A stretch of DNA of 12,657 nucleotides from Euzebya sp051004735 (GCA_051004735.1 JBPCKA010000001.1:1-12657); one strand, 5' to 3'. Positions 1-6,310 are shown, counted from the stretch's first letter. Translations and numbers: made by a program. The notes: generated by a model from the sequence alone, not told the origin.

Positions 1-71
1 CCACGATCGGCGCCTTCTTCATCGAATCCCGTCAGGAGCGCGCCACCGTGGAGGGGGAGCCGCCGGGCTGA
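1..71 (+). CDS. C-terminal end of an unidentified protein (partial)
   Basis: The frame starting at base 3 is open from the window edge to a TGA at 69-71 and gives a tail of about 22 residues ending GEPPG. The mix of hydrophobic (IGAFFIE) and charged (SRQERATVE) residues looks like a real protein C-terminus; the other two plus frames read as Arg/Pro/Ser-rich shadow sequence. The family cannot be told from so short a piece. The gene is cut by the window boundary. Confidence 0.35.
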   Translation, partial: TIGAFFIESRQERATVEGEPPG

Positions 72-112
72 CGCCGTGTGACTGCCGGCTCGACGTCCGG
101 TCCCACACGGCA

Positions 113-127
113 GGTCACCAGTCGCCG
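113..127. repeat. 15-bp direct repeat, copy 1 (copy 2 at 516-530)
   Basis: GGTCACCAGTCGCCG occurs here and again at 516-530. In both places the minus-strand reading ends Gly-Asp-Trp-stop: copy 2 is the authentic end of the XRE regulator, copy 1 is the apparent end of the neighbouring pseudogene. Similarity stops at the repeat edges. It may be chance in GC-rich DNA or the trace of a recombination event that helped degrade the neighbouring gene. Confidence 0.5.
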
Positions 128-489
128 ACGGTGAGGAGGTGGGGACAGGTCTGCACCTCCTGCCGCATGAGCCACCGGCGGCCATGCCCATGTCGGGTGC
201 TCCCACACCGCCGCCTTCATGGGGTAGGCGATGATCTGGATGCCGCCCCACTCCGCGGCCCCGGACAGCTGCTCCTCGACTGTGTAGCCCTCGCCGAGGG
301 ACATCGCGACGAACTGGCGGATGCGTCCCTCCTCCACCGCGAAGCCGTCGAGCCACGGCTACGCCGTCGAAGCGGATCCACATGGCCTCGGTGCGCCACA
401 TCGGCAGCATGACGCCCCCGTGGCGGGTCCACGACTCAGGGAGGTGTCGGGGCTGGTCAGGTCAGGGTGTCGTGGCGCAGCTCGATCAT
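115..489 (-). pseudogene. Multiply deleted remnant of a conserved actinobacterial protein of unknown function
   Basis: A good ribosome binding site (GAGGAGA) precedes an ATG at 489 that encodes MIELRHDTLT and then meets TGA at 457-459. Recognisable blocks follow in shifting frames: HGGVMLPMWRTEAMWIRFDG (about 430-365), PWLDGFAVEEGRIRQFVAM and GYTVEEQLSGAAEWGG up to IIAYPMK (about 360-216), then MGMAAGG and LMRQEVQ (about 205-160). From memory, this order of blocks matches a roughly 300-residue actinobacterial family that starts MIE(I/L)RHDTLTF and contains RQFVAMPLG and YPMKRE motifs; I do not know its function. The intervening segments are missing, so the gene has lost much of its length through several separate internal deletions plus frameshifts. 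It lies 28 bp downstream of the XRE regulator in the same orientation, suggesting a former operon. The exact 3' end is uncertain; I placed it at the TGA at 115-117. Confidence 0.6.
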
Positions 490-517
490 GGCGGGTCTCC
501 TCGCAGGAGTCGGTGGG

Positions 518-832
518 TCACCAGTCGCCGTTGCGGACCTCGCGGACGACTCGGGCGATGGCGTGGTCGGGCAGGTCGCGCAGCTGGCGGATCAGGTCGG
601 CGAACAGGACGGGGCGGCGGGCGATGATCGTCACGAGGTCGGGGGAGACCTTGCCGGCTACGGCGAGGGCGACGTCGGGGTCCACGTCGAGGGCGTCGGC
701 GAGCTGGAGAATCCGCTCCTCGGTGGGGAGTTGGTGGCCGTTCTCAACCTGGGAGAGGTAGGCGGGGCCGACGCCGATCCGGTCAGCGACCTTGCGCAGC
801 GAGTAGGCCGGATCGCCGGCGCGGAGCGTCAT
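518..832 (-). CDS. Short XRE-family helix-turn-helix regulator
   Basis: The 104-residue reading from ATG at 832 holds an HTH_3/XRE DNA-binding domain at about residues 10-50: SLRKVADRIGVGPAYLSQVE is a classic Cro/C1-type helix-turn-helix with the YLSQVENG recognition helix. The tail (SPDLVTIIARRPVLFADLIR to VVREVRNGDW) is typical of small actinobacterial XRE proteins whose body is just HTH plus this conserved C-terminal helix pair. Compared with relatives, which usually have about eight more residues before SLRKVA, the N-terminus is slightly short. The same frame stays open upstream to 1000 into a GyrI-like protein fragment, so the sequence is either a regulator with an eroded start or an in-frame fusion product. 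No strong ribosome binding site precedes ATG 832. The lost start signals make its expression uncertain. It probably once regulated the pseudogene just downstream. Confidence 0.6.
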   Translation of the reverse strand: MTLRAGDPAYSLRKVADRIGVGPAYLSQVENGHQLPTEERILQLADALDVDPDVALAVAGKVSPDLVTIIARRPVLFADLIRQLRDLPDHAIARVVREVRNGDW

Positions 833-1043
833 CCGGAGGCCCTGCGCCGGGATGACGTTGTGGTGCATGGCCTCGAGCACCGGCCCCTCGTCGTCGTAGG
901 AGCCGACGTGCAGCGTCTGCACGGCCAACCTCTCGTCGAACCGCTCCAGCCGCAGCGCCTCGAGTGGCATCACCGTGTAGTCGCGCCCCAGGTCGCCCAA
1001 GCCGTGGAACTTGAGCGATCTGGCGCTTGAAGTCCGTCTTCAC
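833..1043 (-). pseudogene. GyrI-like (small-molecule binding) protein remnant, fused to the XRE gene
   Basis: A GTG at 1043, nine bases after an AGGAG, encodes MKTDFKRQ, which fits the start of actinobacterial GyrI-like/AraC effector-binding proteins (MKxDLKRE). The frame is then lost; in another frame LGRDYTVMPLEA appears (about 1000-965), followed directly by LRLERFDERLAVQTLHVGSY and HHNVIPAQGLRMT (to about 833). In the family, as I recall it, these blocks are separated by about 60 residues (between the N-terminus and LGRDY) and about 50 residues (between MPLEG and RLERYDE), and the protein continues GKHHEIYLSD after LRMT. So at least three deletions occurred, the last joining LRMT to the start of the XRE gene, where both genes would carry ATGAC. 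No full-length function is possible. Confidence 0.65.
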
Positions 1044-1045
1044 AC

Positions 1046-1058
1046 CAGGAGTCTCCTG
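1046..1058. promoter_or_regulatory. 13-bp palindrome over the ribosome binding site of the GyrI-like remnant
   Basis: CAGGAGTCTCCTG is a perfect palindrome around a central T. The minus-strand copy of AGGAG inside it is the likely ribosome binding site for the GTG at 1043. With only one unpaired base it is more plausible as a protein site, or as coincidence, than as an RNA hairpin. Confidence 0.3.
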
Positions 1059-1102
1059 CTTCCCATGCGGTCCGACCAGTCCAGATGACCGACCCCGCTG
1101 GC

Positions 1103-1120
1103 CTACTGACCGTTCGGTAG
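1103..1120. promoter_or_regulatory. TetR-family operator-like inverted repeat
   Basis: CTACTGACCGTTCGGTAG is an imperfect palindrome (TAC-TGACCG-TTCG-GTA) of the kind bound by TetR/AcrR repressors, whose sites often contain ACCG/CGGT half-sites. It lies between the divergent starts of the GyrI-like remnant (1043, minus) and the acyl-CoA synthetase remnant (1171, plus), where a promoter operator is expected. Actinobacterial fatty-acid genes are often TetR-controlled. No tetR gene is present in the window, so the site may be an orphan. Confidence 0.5.
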
Positions 1121-1170
1121 GATCCCGACCTCGTTGGCGCCGCGGCCGAGCGGTGCCGGAAGGAGCTGGC

Positions 1171-1350
1171 GTGACCGCCGTCTAGTCGAGCCCGAGCACG
1201 AGGACGACCACCGCCACCCGGTCCTGGGCCAGCCCCACCACCGTCGGGGACCTGCTGGACCGCCAGGCCGCCGAGCGCCCCAACGCCGACGCCCTGGTCT
1301 TCCCCGACCGCCGCGCGACGTTCTTCGAGCTGGCCGGCTTGGCGGCCGCT
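1171..1350 (+). pseudogene. N-terminal remnant of an AMP-forming acyl-CoA synthetase/ligase
   Basis: AAGGAG at 1160-1165 precedes a GTG at 1171 reading MTAV and then TAG at 1183-1185. The same frame continues with SSPSTRTTTATRSWASP and TVGDLLDRQAAERPNADAL, then VFPDRRATFFELAG. The second block is the standard N-terminus of ANL-superfamily acyl-CoA synthetases (GDLLxxxAxxxPDxxALVFxDRRxTYxEL), which activate fatty or aromatic acids with ATP and CoA. Beyond about 1345 nothing matches: the ATP-binding (SSGTTG) and C-terminal motifs are absent, and the next gene runs the other way from 2696 to 1464. So this is a 5' stub of a roughly 500-residue enzyme, with both a nonsense codon and loss of about 90 percent of the gene. 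The TetR-like operator sits 50 bp upstream. Confidence 0.65.
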
Positions 1351-1463
1351 GGTCGAGCGCCGTTCGCCGGCATGGCGGGTCAGGTGACGGCGGTGCTGCT
1401 CACCTGGGTCGCATCCATCCTGGACGACCCAGATCCGGAGGGCTGGGCTGGCGCTGAGCCCAA

Positions 1464-2696
1464 TCAGGACGGTTCGGCCCGGCCCAGGGGGCGGGCGAGC
1501 AGCAGCAGTGGGAGGGCGTTGAGGGCGAGCAGCACCCCGATCGGCAGCCCCACCGAACCGCCGGCGTAGGCGGCGAACAGCAGGACGGCGACCAGCTCGC
1601 TGCCCAGCCCGGCGGTCGAGGTGACCGTCGACCGGGACGGGCCCTCGATCGAGGCCTGCAGACGGGCGTCCGCCACGATCAGCGTGCAGCTCAGCACCGC
1701 GTAGCCCAGCGCCACCGCGCCGTAGCCCCACACCGATCCGGCCAGTGCCCCACCGGCGACCAGCACCGCGCCAGTGGCCAGCAGCACGCCGGTCCACCGG
1801 GCCGGCAGGCCCTCGGCTCTGCCAGCCAGCAGCGCGGCGACCGCTGCCACCGCGGACGTGACCGCCATCAGCCAGGGCACGTCCGCCTCGGCCGCCCCCG
1901 CGCCGACGGCCACCAGCGGCAGGTACTCGTCGAACGCCAGCAGCCCGGTCAGCGCGGCCAGCAGCAGGACGCTTCGCCGCACCGGGGGGTGGCGGGTCGC
2001 CTCGCGGAGCCCCTCCCGCAGCGCCGTCACGTAGGCGCGGATCGGGCCGCCCTCGTCAGTGCCGGCGGGCGCGACCGGATGCAGTCCCTGGCCGGGCACG
2101 GCCGCGGCCTGTCCGGGTACGGGGCCGGCCTCGGCGCCGTCCTCCGCCTCATCGGGGTCGATGCCGGTGCGCGGCGGCTCGGGCAGCAGCAGGGCGAGGC
2201 CGGCGTGTGCCGCCGCGATCCCCGCGCTGGCCCAGCCGACGAGTGCATAGCCGCCGATCGTCGTCAGCGGTGCCGCCGCGGCTGCCGAGAGCACGGTCGC
2301 CACCCAGCCGGTGGCCTCGCCCGCCCCGACGATGCCGGCGTAGCGGTGGGGGGCACGGCGCTCGACCAGTGCGTCGTAGAGCAGCGACTCCCAGGTCCCC
2401 GACTGCAGCGCCCCGCCGATGCCCCACAGCACGAAGCCGGCGGCGAACCCCGCCGTCGTCGGCACGGCGACCCACAGCGCGAACCCACAGGCGGTCAGCA
2501 GGCTCCCCGCGGCCAGCACCAGCCGCCGGGGAAGTACGTCACCGATGGCGCCGGTCGGCACCTCGGCGACGAACGCCACGAGCGACCACAGGGCGAACAG
2601 CCCCGAGATGGCGGCATCCGACAGGCCCTCGCCGCGGAACAGCAGTGCGTAGACGGCGTACAGCGGGACCAGGTCCCGGGTGCCCGCCCACAGCAC
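1464..2696 (-). CDS. Major facilitator superfamily transporter, possibly inactivated at its 5' end
   Basis: The frame encodes a 410-residue hydrophobic protein with about 12 predicted membrane spans split by a Pro/Gly/acidic central loop (about residues 195-230), as in MFS carriers. Conserved features include ALWSLVAFVAEVPTGAIGDV with the following RR (about residues 36-58), the MFS A-motif region between helices 2 and 3, and GIGGALQSGTWESLLYDAL (about 93-111). Substrate cannot be named; this subgroup is often annotated as a drug/metabolite exporter. The only start in this frame is GTG at 2696, with no ribosome binding site, and it falls inside the first membrane helix. In frame upstream lies a better-looking start, ATG at 2765 (MSTLRGSP), but a TGA at 2739-2741 interrupts at codon 9, after which SGPDQPARPFVALA runs into the transporter. 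The gene is thus a probable nonsense pseudogene or an N-truncated protein; the rest is intact. Confidence 0.75.
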   Translation of the reverse strand: MLWAGTRDLVPLYAVYALLFRGEGLSDAAISGLFALWSLVAFVAEVPTGAIGDVLPRRLVLAAGSLLTACGFALWVAVPTTAGFAAGFVLWGIGGALQSGTWESLLYDALVERRAPHRYAGIVGAGEATGWVATVLSAAAAAPLTTIGGYALVGWASAGIAAAHAGLALLLPEPPRTGIDPDEAEDGAEAGPVPGQAAAVPGQGLHPVAPAGTDEGGPIRAYVTALREGLREATRHPPVRRSVLLLAALTGLLAFDEYLPLVAVGAGAAEADVPWLMAVTSAVAAVAALLAGRAEGLPARWTGVLLATGAVLVAGGALAGSVWGYGAVALGYAVLSCTLIVADARLQASIEGPSRSTVTSTAGLGSELVAVLLFAAYAGGSVGLPIGVLLALNALPLLLLARPLGRAEPS

Positions 2697-2844
2697 GGCC
2701 AGCGCGACGAACGGCCGCGCCGGCTGGTCAGGTCCGGATCAGGGGGATCCGCGGAGTGTCGACATGGCCGCAGCCTACCGCTGCGCCGCGTTCTGGTACA
2801 GCCGTGACGCGAGGCCCGGTGGCTGCCACGTCGACCTGCAGGAC

Positions 2845-2929
2845 GGGACACTTGTGTCGCTTGGCGCCCGGGCGTTGGGCACATGTGTCCCACAAGGTCG
2901 GTGGGGAGGACGCGCGGCACATGTGTGGG
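2845..2929. repeat. Cluster of three ACAy(A/T)TGTG motifs, two forming an inverted repeat
   Basis: GGGACACTTGTGTC (2845-2858) and GCACATGTGTCCC (2879-2891) form an imperfect inverted repeat around a GC palindrome (CGCCCGGGCG, about 2865-2874). A third related element, GCACATGTGTGGG, follows at 2917-2929. The arrangement resembles a multi-site operator or the end of a small mobile element. No gene starts close by apart from the MFS gene, about 80 bp away at its intended ATG (2765). Confidence 0.4.
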
Positions 2930-3720
2930 CAGGGGTGCTTCTGGGTCGCTGGTGGGCTGAGAGGCGTCCGGGGGAGACCAGGCCTCCCTGTGAGAGCGGC
3001 CCTTCCCCCATGCCTCGCCCATCGCGCAAAGCCAGGGACCGAGGCTTGGGTCTGACCCGGGTCCCATGCAAGGACTTCAGAGCCCACTTCGACGGTTACG
3101 GTCAGTGGACCGGGTTGGTGTGGAAGGCAATCACGCCCTGATCAGGGATCGGACACGCCGTATCGCAGGATCCCAACGGCGATATGAACTCGCCGGCCGC
3201 CACCGCCTGGTCTCGGCTGGTCTTCTCAGGTCGTCTTCAACGGGCCCCCGACGGAGTCCACCGGCCGTTGGGACGCGCCATTCCTGCCGCCGGGTCGCGC
3301 CGCACGCGTGGCAGGCTCTGGGAAGGCCTGTGCGTCGTGATGACACCGACGATGCGAGCCATGCCGTGACCCCTGGATCTTTCGACCGCGATGCCCGTTG
3401 GGCTGCCGGCCTGGGATCGGCCCGAACGCGAACTCGGCACGAGCTCGTCTGGCGGCAGCTGCAGCCGCATGTGCAGGACATCCCGACCGACGCCGTCGCC
3501 GTATGTGGGATGTGGGCAGGCACCCAGGTGGTGCAGTTGGCTCGCGCCGGCCGCGGCCGACCCGGCAGTGAGCGCGCCCTATGTGCCGGGGCGGGCCGGG
3601 GGTCATCGCCTGGGAACCGGCACCCCGCCGGCACGTCCCCCCGCCGCCGTTGTGTCGTCTGGTGCGCAGGTGCACCGAACGTCACGGTCAACCTGAGGAC
3701 CACCGGACTGACGGCCCGCT

Positions 3721-3742
3721 ACATGCCGGCAGCTAGGCATGT
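3721..3742. repeat. Short perfect hairpin
   Basis: ACATGCC and GGCATGT are perfect 7-bp arms around an 8-base loop. No gene boundary is visible beside it, and it has no T tract. Function unknown; chance is possible. Confidence 0.25.
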
Positions 3743-3819
3743 GGTACCGGCCCTGATACCTCTGCAACGGAAAGCCGGGTTGCGCGATTGCCCAGAAGTC
3801 GTAGCCGAAGCTTCGATGA

Positions 3820-4060
3820 TTGACCATCCATGGAGAGGGGCCCCCGCACGTTCTCACACAGCCCAATGACGGATCGAGTGTGTCAATTGCTAGCCCGTCG
3901 GATGACGCCCTCGAGGTTCTCGGGGTGCTCAGTAGGACAACTGAGCAGATAGCCCCGTTGGCGCCGCCAGGCGGTTGCGCAAGCACGCCTGCAGGACCGG
4001 TCTTGGGCCGAGATAGGTGCGGCTCTGGGAATCTCCCGCCAGGCAGCGGCTGTCCAGCCC
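3820..4060 (+). pseudogene. Frameshifted helix-turn-helix protein remnant
   Basis: The frame from ATG 3820 reads through SPSDDALEVLGVLSRTTEQI and APLA to about 3960. The frame one base later then continues RRQAVAQARLQDRSWAEIGA and ALGISRQAA (3962-4051). Joined, this is the usual layout of small actinobacterial proteins with an N-terminal amphipathic helix (DxLxxLxxL...) followed by RxxAVxxAR...GxSWxEIGxALGxSRQAA, a helix-turn-helix found in many putative DNA-binding proteins. A single extra G at about 3961 (TTGGCGCCGCC instead of TTGCGCCGCC) would explain the frame change. After the recognition helix, VQPEESAPMP has no match, so the 3' part is also altered. The gene's target is unknown. Frame-shifted state is visible; original family is inferred. 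Confidence 0.55.
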
Positions 4061-4221
4061 GAGGAGAGCGCACCGATGCCGGTGTCGCCGTGCGGCACCT
4101 TCAGACCTACCGATTTGCGGGCGGATCACTTTCAGGACCGAGGTCTTCGAACTCTGATCCGTGTCGGTTCCACGACGACTACGCAATTCGTCAGTTCAGT
4201 CAGCTGGGGCAGCACCGTAAA

Positions 4222-4246
4222 GGTTTATGAGCGGCCTCATGGGTTA
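4222..4246 (+). promoter_or_regulatory. Possible SigB/SigF-type promoter for the sortase-ferritin unit
   Basis: GGTTTA at 4222-4227 is followed after 13 bases by GGGTTA at 4241-4246. Alternative stress sigma factors of the SigB/SigF group use GTTT and GGGTA(T) elements with about 14-16 bases between. Transcription would start near 4253, leaving a 34-base leader with GGAGA just before the GTG at 4287, which fits the chosen sortase start. The match is not perfect (GGGTTA rather than GGGTAT). Confidence 0.4.
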
Positions 4247-4286
4247 TGGTACCTGTCATCGCAGCAGTGTTGGTCGGAGACCGCCG

Positions 4287-5594
4287 GTGACGTCACAAGA
4301 TTTGCAATGCAGTCGGATCAGCCCGATCGATGCCGAGTCGTACGCGGCTGCCGCCGTGCTGGACATCGCGGCGGATGCGCAACTGATCGCCCGCCGGGAG
4401 GGATGGCTCGATGTCGGGGTGACCTGGCAGCCGGGTGATCTCCTGGAGATGGAAGGCTGGTGCTACCCGCTGGTGCTCTGCGATGGGGAGAGCGAGCCTG
4501 CGGGCGTGGATCATGAGGGGCTGTGTCGTGCCTGGCCACTCGCCCACACCGCGTGGTCGTCTCGGCCACTGGATGACGCCGACTCCCCATTGGCCCTCGT
4601 CGTCCTCGATCCTCCCCACGGCGACTGGCCAGGTTGCGTGCTGGCGATCGGGTCGATCGCTGAGGCGCCCCGCGCGTTCGCGGTCAGCCTGTTGGGCGAC
4701 GATCCGCAGGCAGCGGTCCGCCGCCTCGCAGCCGACCTGGCCGGCCGCGGGCACCCCGGTGCGCGGGCATTCCTCCCCTCTGCCGTCAGCACGAATCAAG
4801 TGGCTGACGGGCTCCCCGCCCGCCCACGTCGGGCTGGCAAGCCGCTGACGCGACGTGCCCGGCTCACCGTCGCGCTCGTGTTGGCGGTGGGGATCGTCGT
4901 GGTCCCTCGCGCCCCAGAACCGCGGCCGGAAATGGCCGCGGTGCTGCGTGAGGTCCTCGAGCCGGGACCGGCTCTGGCCTTGGACGGACGCGATGACGCC
5001 GACGGCTCGGCAGTTCCCGGCAACGACGAAGAGGCGACGTCTGCTGGGAGCACGAGCAGCGACGCCCGGCGGCCCGGGGACGATGACCCGCTGGCGGGGG
5101 CAAACATCTCCTTCGGGGTCCCCGAGGGTGGCTACGCCGAACTCGGGGAGGTGTTCATCCCGGCCATCGACCTGCGGACAGCCTTTGCCAGTGGGGTGTA
5201 CGAGGAGGCGCTGACGAACGGGCCGGGTCACTGGCCCGGCACGCCGTTGCCCGGTCAGCCCGGCAACGCCGTCCTCTCCGGCCACCGCACGACGTTCACC
5301 GCGCCCTTCAACAGGCTGGATGAGTTGGTGGCCGGTAACCACATCGGCGTGACCATCGGTGGCAACGCCGAGGTCGTGTACCAGGTGACCGAGACGCTGA
5401 TCGTCCCCGAGGCCGACTACGTGGGTGTGGTGACAGCCCAGCCGTCCACGGACGTCCATCAGATCACCCTCTTCGCCTGTCATCCTGCCGGGCAGCGGAC
5501 CAACAGGATCGTGGTCCGGGCGCAGATCGAACCGCTCCCTGTACAGGACCTGAACAACGTAAACGACGCCGACGACCGGGGGCTCACCGTCTGA
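4287..5594 (+). CDS. Class E-type sortase with an unusual N-terminal cytoplasmic region
   Basis: Sortases are membrane-bound cysteine transpeptidases that cut a sorting motif and link surface proteins to the cell wall. The 435-residue reading from GTG 4287 has four parts: an unrecognised region (about 1-185) with Cys in WCYPLVLC, GLCRAW and GCVLAI; a basic stretch plus short membrane helix LTVALVLAVGIVVV (about 193-206); an acidic Ser/Gly/Asp-rich linker; and the sortase fold (about 285-412). Catalytic residues are His333 (LSGHRTT), Cys398 (LFACHPAG) and Arg407 (TNRIVVRA). GPGHWPGTPLPGQPGNAVLSG and FNRLDEL are class E hallmarks, but TLFAC replaces the usual TLTTC. The membrane topology puts the N-terminal region inside and the catalytic domain outside. 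An upstream ATG (4227) is in frame, but GGAGA at 4276-4280 supports 4287. No LPXTG or LAXTG protein is encoded nearby, so its substrate lies elsewhere or is unknown. The ferritin-like genes follow after 68 bp, probably in one operon. Confidence 0.85.
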   Translation: MTSQDLQCSRISPIDAESYAAAAVLDIAADAQLIARREGWLDVGVTWQPGDLLEMEGWCYPLVLCDGESEPAGVDHEGLCRAWPLAHTAWSSRPLDDADSPLALVVLDPPHGDWPGCVLAIGSIAEAPRAFAVSLLGDDPQAAVRRLAADLAGRGHPGARAFLPSAVSTNQVADGLPARPRRAGKPLTRRARLTVALVLAVGIVVVPRAPEPRPEMAAVLREVLEPGPALALDGRDDADGSAVPGNDEEATSAGSTSSDARRPGDDDPLAGANISFGVPEGGYAELGEVFIPAIDLRTAFASGVYEEALTNGPGHWPGTPLPGQPGNAVLSGHRTTFTAPFNRLDELVAGNHIGVTIGGNAEVVYQVTETLIVPEADYVGVVTAQPSTDVHQITLFACHPAGQRTNRIVVRAQIEPLPVQDLNNVNDADDRGLTV

Positions 5595-5633
5595 TCAACC
5601 AGTTCTGTCAGCCAGACCAACCCTTCGCTACCC

Positions 5634-5657
5634 GCGAGCGTCGCTCGCAGCAAGGAG
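5634..5657 (+). promoter_or_regulatory. Hairpin abutting the ribosome binding site of the first ferritin-like gene
   Basis: GCGAGC (5634-5639) and GCTCGC (5643-5648) form a perfect 6-bp stem with a three-base loop (GTC), three bases before AAGGAG (5652-5657). AAGGAG is five bases from the GTG start at 5663. The stem lies just outside the ribosome binding site, so it may stabilise the processed downstream message or modulate its translation, rather than block it fully. Confidence 0.45.
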
Positions 5658-5662
5658 ACGCA

Positions 5663-6310
5663 GTGAACAACAGCAGGCCGCTCTTCGGCGGCAAACCCGT
5701 GATGGCGTTCCGTTCCGAACTCGACCGGCGCGCCTTCCTCCGTGGGGCGGGCGTGGTGGGAGTTGGCGCGACGCTCGCCTACCAGCTGAAATCCGACCCG
5801 ACCGCCTTCGCCCAGGGGTCCGCCTCCGACCTCGAGATCCTCAACTACGCGTTGACCCTTGAATACCTGGAGGCCGACTTCTACCGCCAGGGCATCGAGG
5901 GGGGGATCCTTGAGGGCCGCGAACTCGAGCTCCTCACCCCCGTCGGCGACCACGAGCAGGAGCACGTCGTCGCCCTGACCGAGACCGTCACGAGCCTGGG
6001 CGGTACTCCTGTCCCGTCACCCATGTTCACCTATCCCGACGACACCTTCACCGACCGCACGGCGTTCTTGACCACCGCCTCGACCTTCGAGGAACTCGGG
6101 GTCACCGCCTACCACGGCCAGGTCGCGCTCATCGAAAGCGTCGAGATCCTCGCCGCGGCGGCTGCCATCGCGGGCGTGGAATCACGGCACGCCGCGATCC
6201 TGGCCGACCTGCTCGGCGGCAACCCGTTCCCAGCACCATTCGAAGCCAGTGCGACGATGGACGAAGTCCTCGCCGCCGCCATGCCATTCATCGCAGGAGG
6301 TGGACAGTGA
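5663..6310 (+). CDS. Tat-exported ferritin-like protein (Ferritin_2/desiccation-related type), copy 1
   Basis: This 215-residue protein begins with a twin-arginine signal: DRRAFLRGAG (residues 21-30), a hydrophobic stretch, and a likely cut after AFA (about residue 50). The mature part is a four-helix bundle with ferritin-like metal-ligand motifs: ILNYALTLEYLEADFYRQG (Glu67, Glu70), an ExxH in HEQEH (Glu98, His101), TFEELGVTAY (Glu143/144) and VESRHAA (Glu173, His176). This pattern matches the Ferritin_2 (PF13668) family, which includes plant desiccation-related proteins; members are thought to bind a di-iron centre, but their reaction is mostly unknown. Tat export implies that the protein folds, perhaps with metal loaded, before reaching the cell envelope. 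The GTG start follows AAGGAG by five bases. It overlaps the next gene by 4 bp (GTGA), so the two are probably translated together in similar amounts and may form a hetero-oligomer. No sortase signal or C-terminal anchor is seen. Confidence 0.85.
   Translation: MNNSRPLFGGKPVMAFRSELDRRAFLRGAGVVGVGATLAYQLKSDPTAFAQGSASDLEILNYALTLEYLEADFYRQGIEGGILEGRELELLTPVGDHEQEHVVALTETVTSLGGTPVPSPMFTYPDDTFTDRTAFLTTASTFEELGVTAYHGQVALIESVEILAAAAAIAGVESRHAAILADLLGGNPFPAPFEASATMDEVLAAAMPFIAGGGQ

Larger units (their letters stand above)
2766..3819. other. About 1 kb with no convincing gene
   Basis: All six frames were read. Several long open frames exist (for instance plus 3066-3869 and minus 3131-3703), but their translations are Arg/Pro/Ala-rich without recognisable motifs, hydrophobic segments or usable ribosome binding sites, as expected for non-coding GC-rich DNA. 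The stretch contains a repeat cluster at 2845-2929 and a hairpin at 3721-3742. It may be the worn-down remains of genes too degraded to identify. Confidence 0.55.

Noticed and set aside
970..1797. 275-residue minus-strand open frame
   Set aside because: It overlaps the transporter, the acyl-CoA synthetase stub and the GyrI-like remnant in other frames, and its translation is Arg/Gly/Pro-rich without motifs.
2845..2929. CRISPR-like array
   Set aside because: Only three imperfect short copies with different orientation and spacing; no array structure and no cas genes.
3066..3869. 267-residue plus-strand open frame in the gene-poor stretch
   Set aside because: No ribosome binding site, no recognisable motif and Arg/Ala/Thr-rich composition typical of stop-poor GC-rich non-coding DNA.
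4293..5483. 396-residue minus-strand open frame opposite the sortase
   Set aside because: It is antisense to a gene with clear catalytic motifs; its composition is shadow-like.
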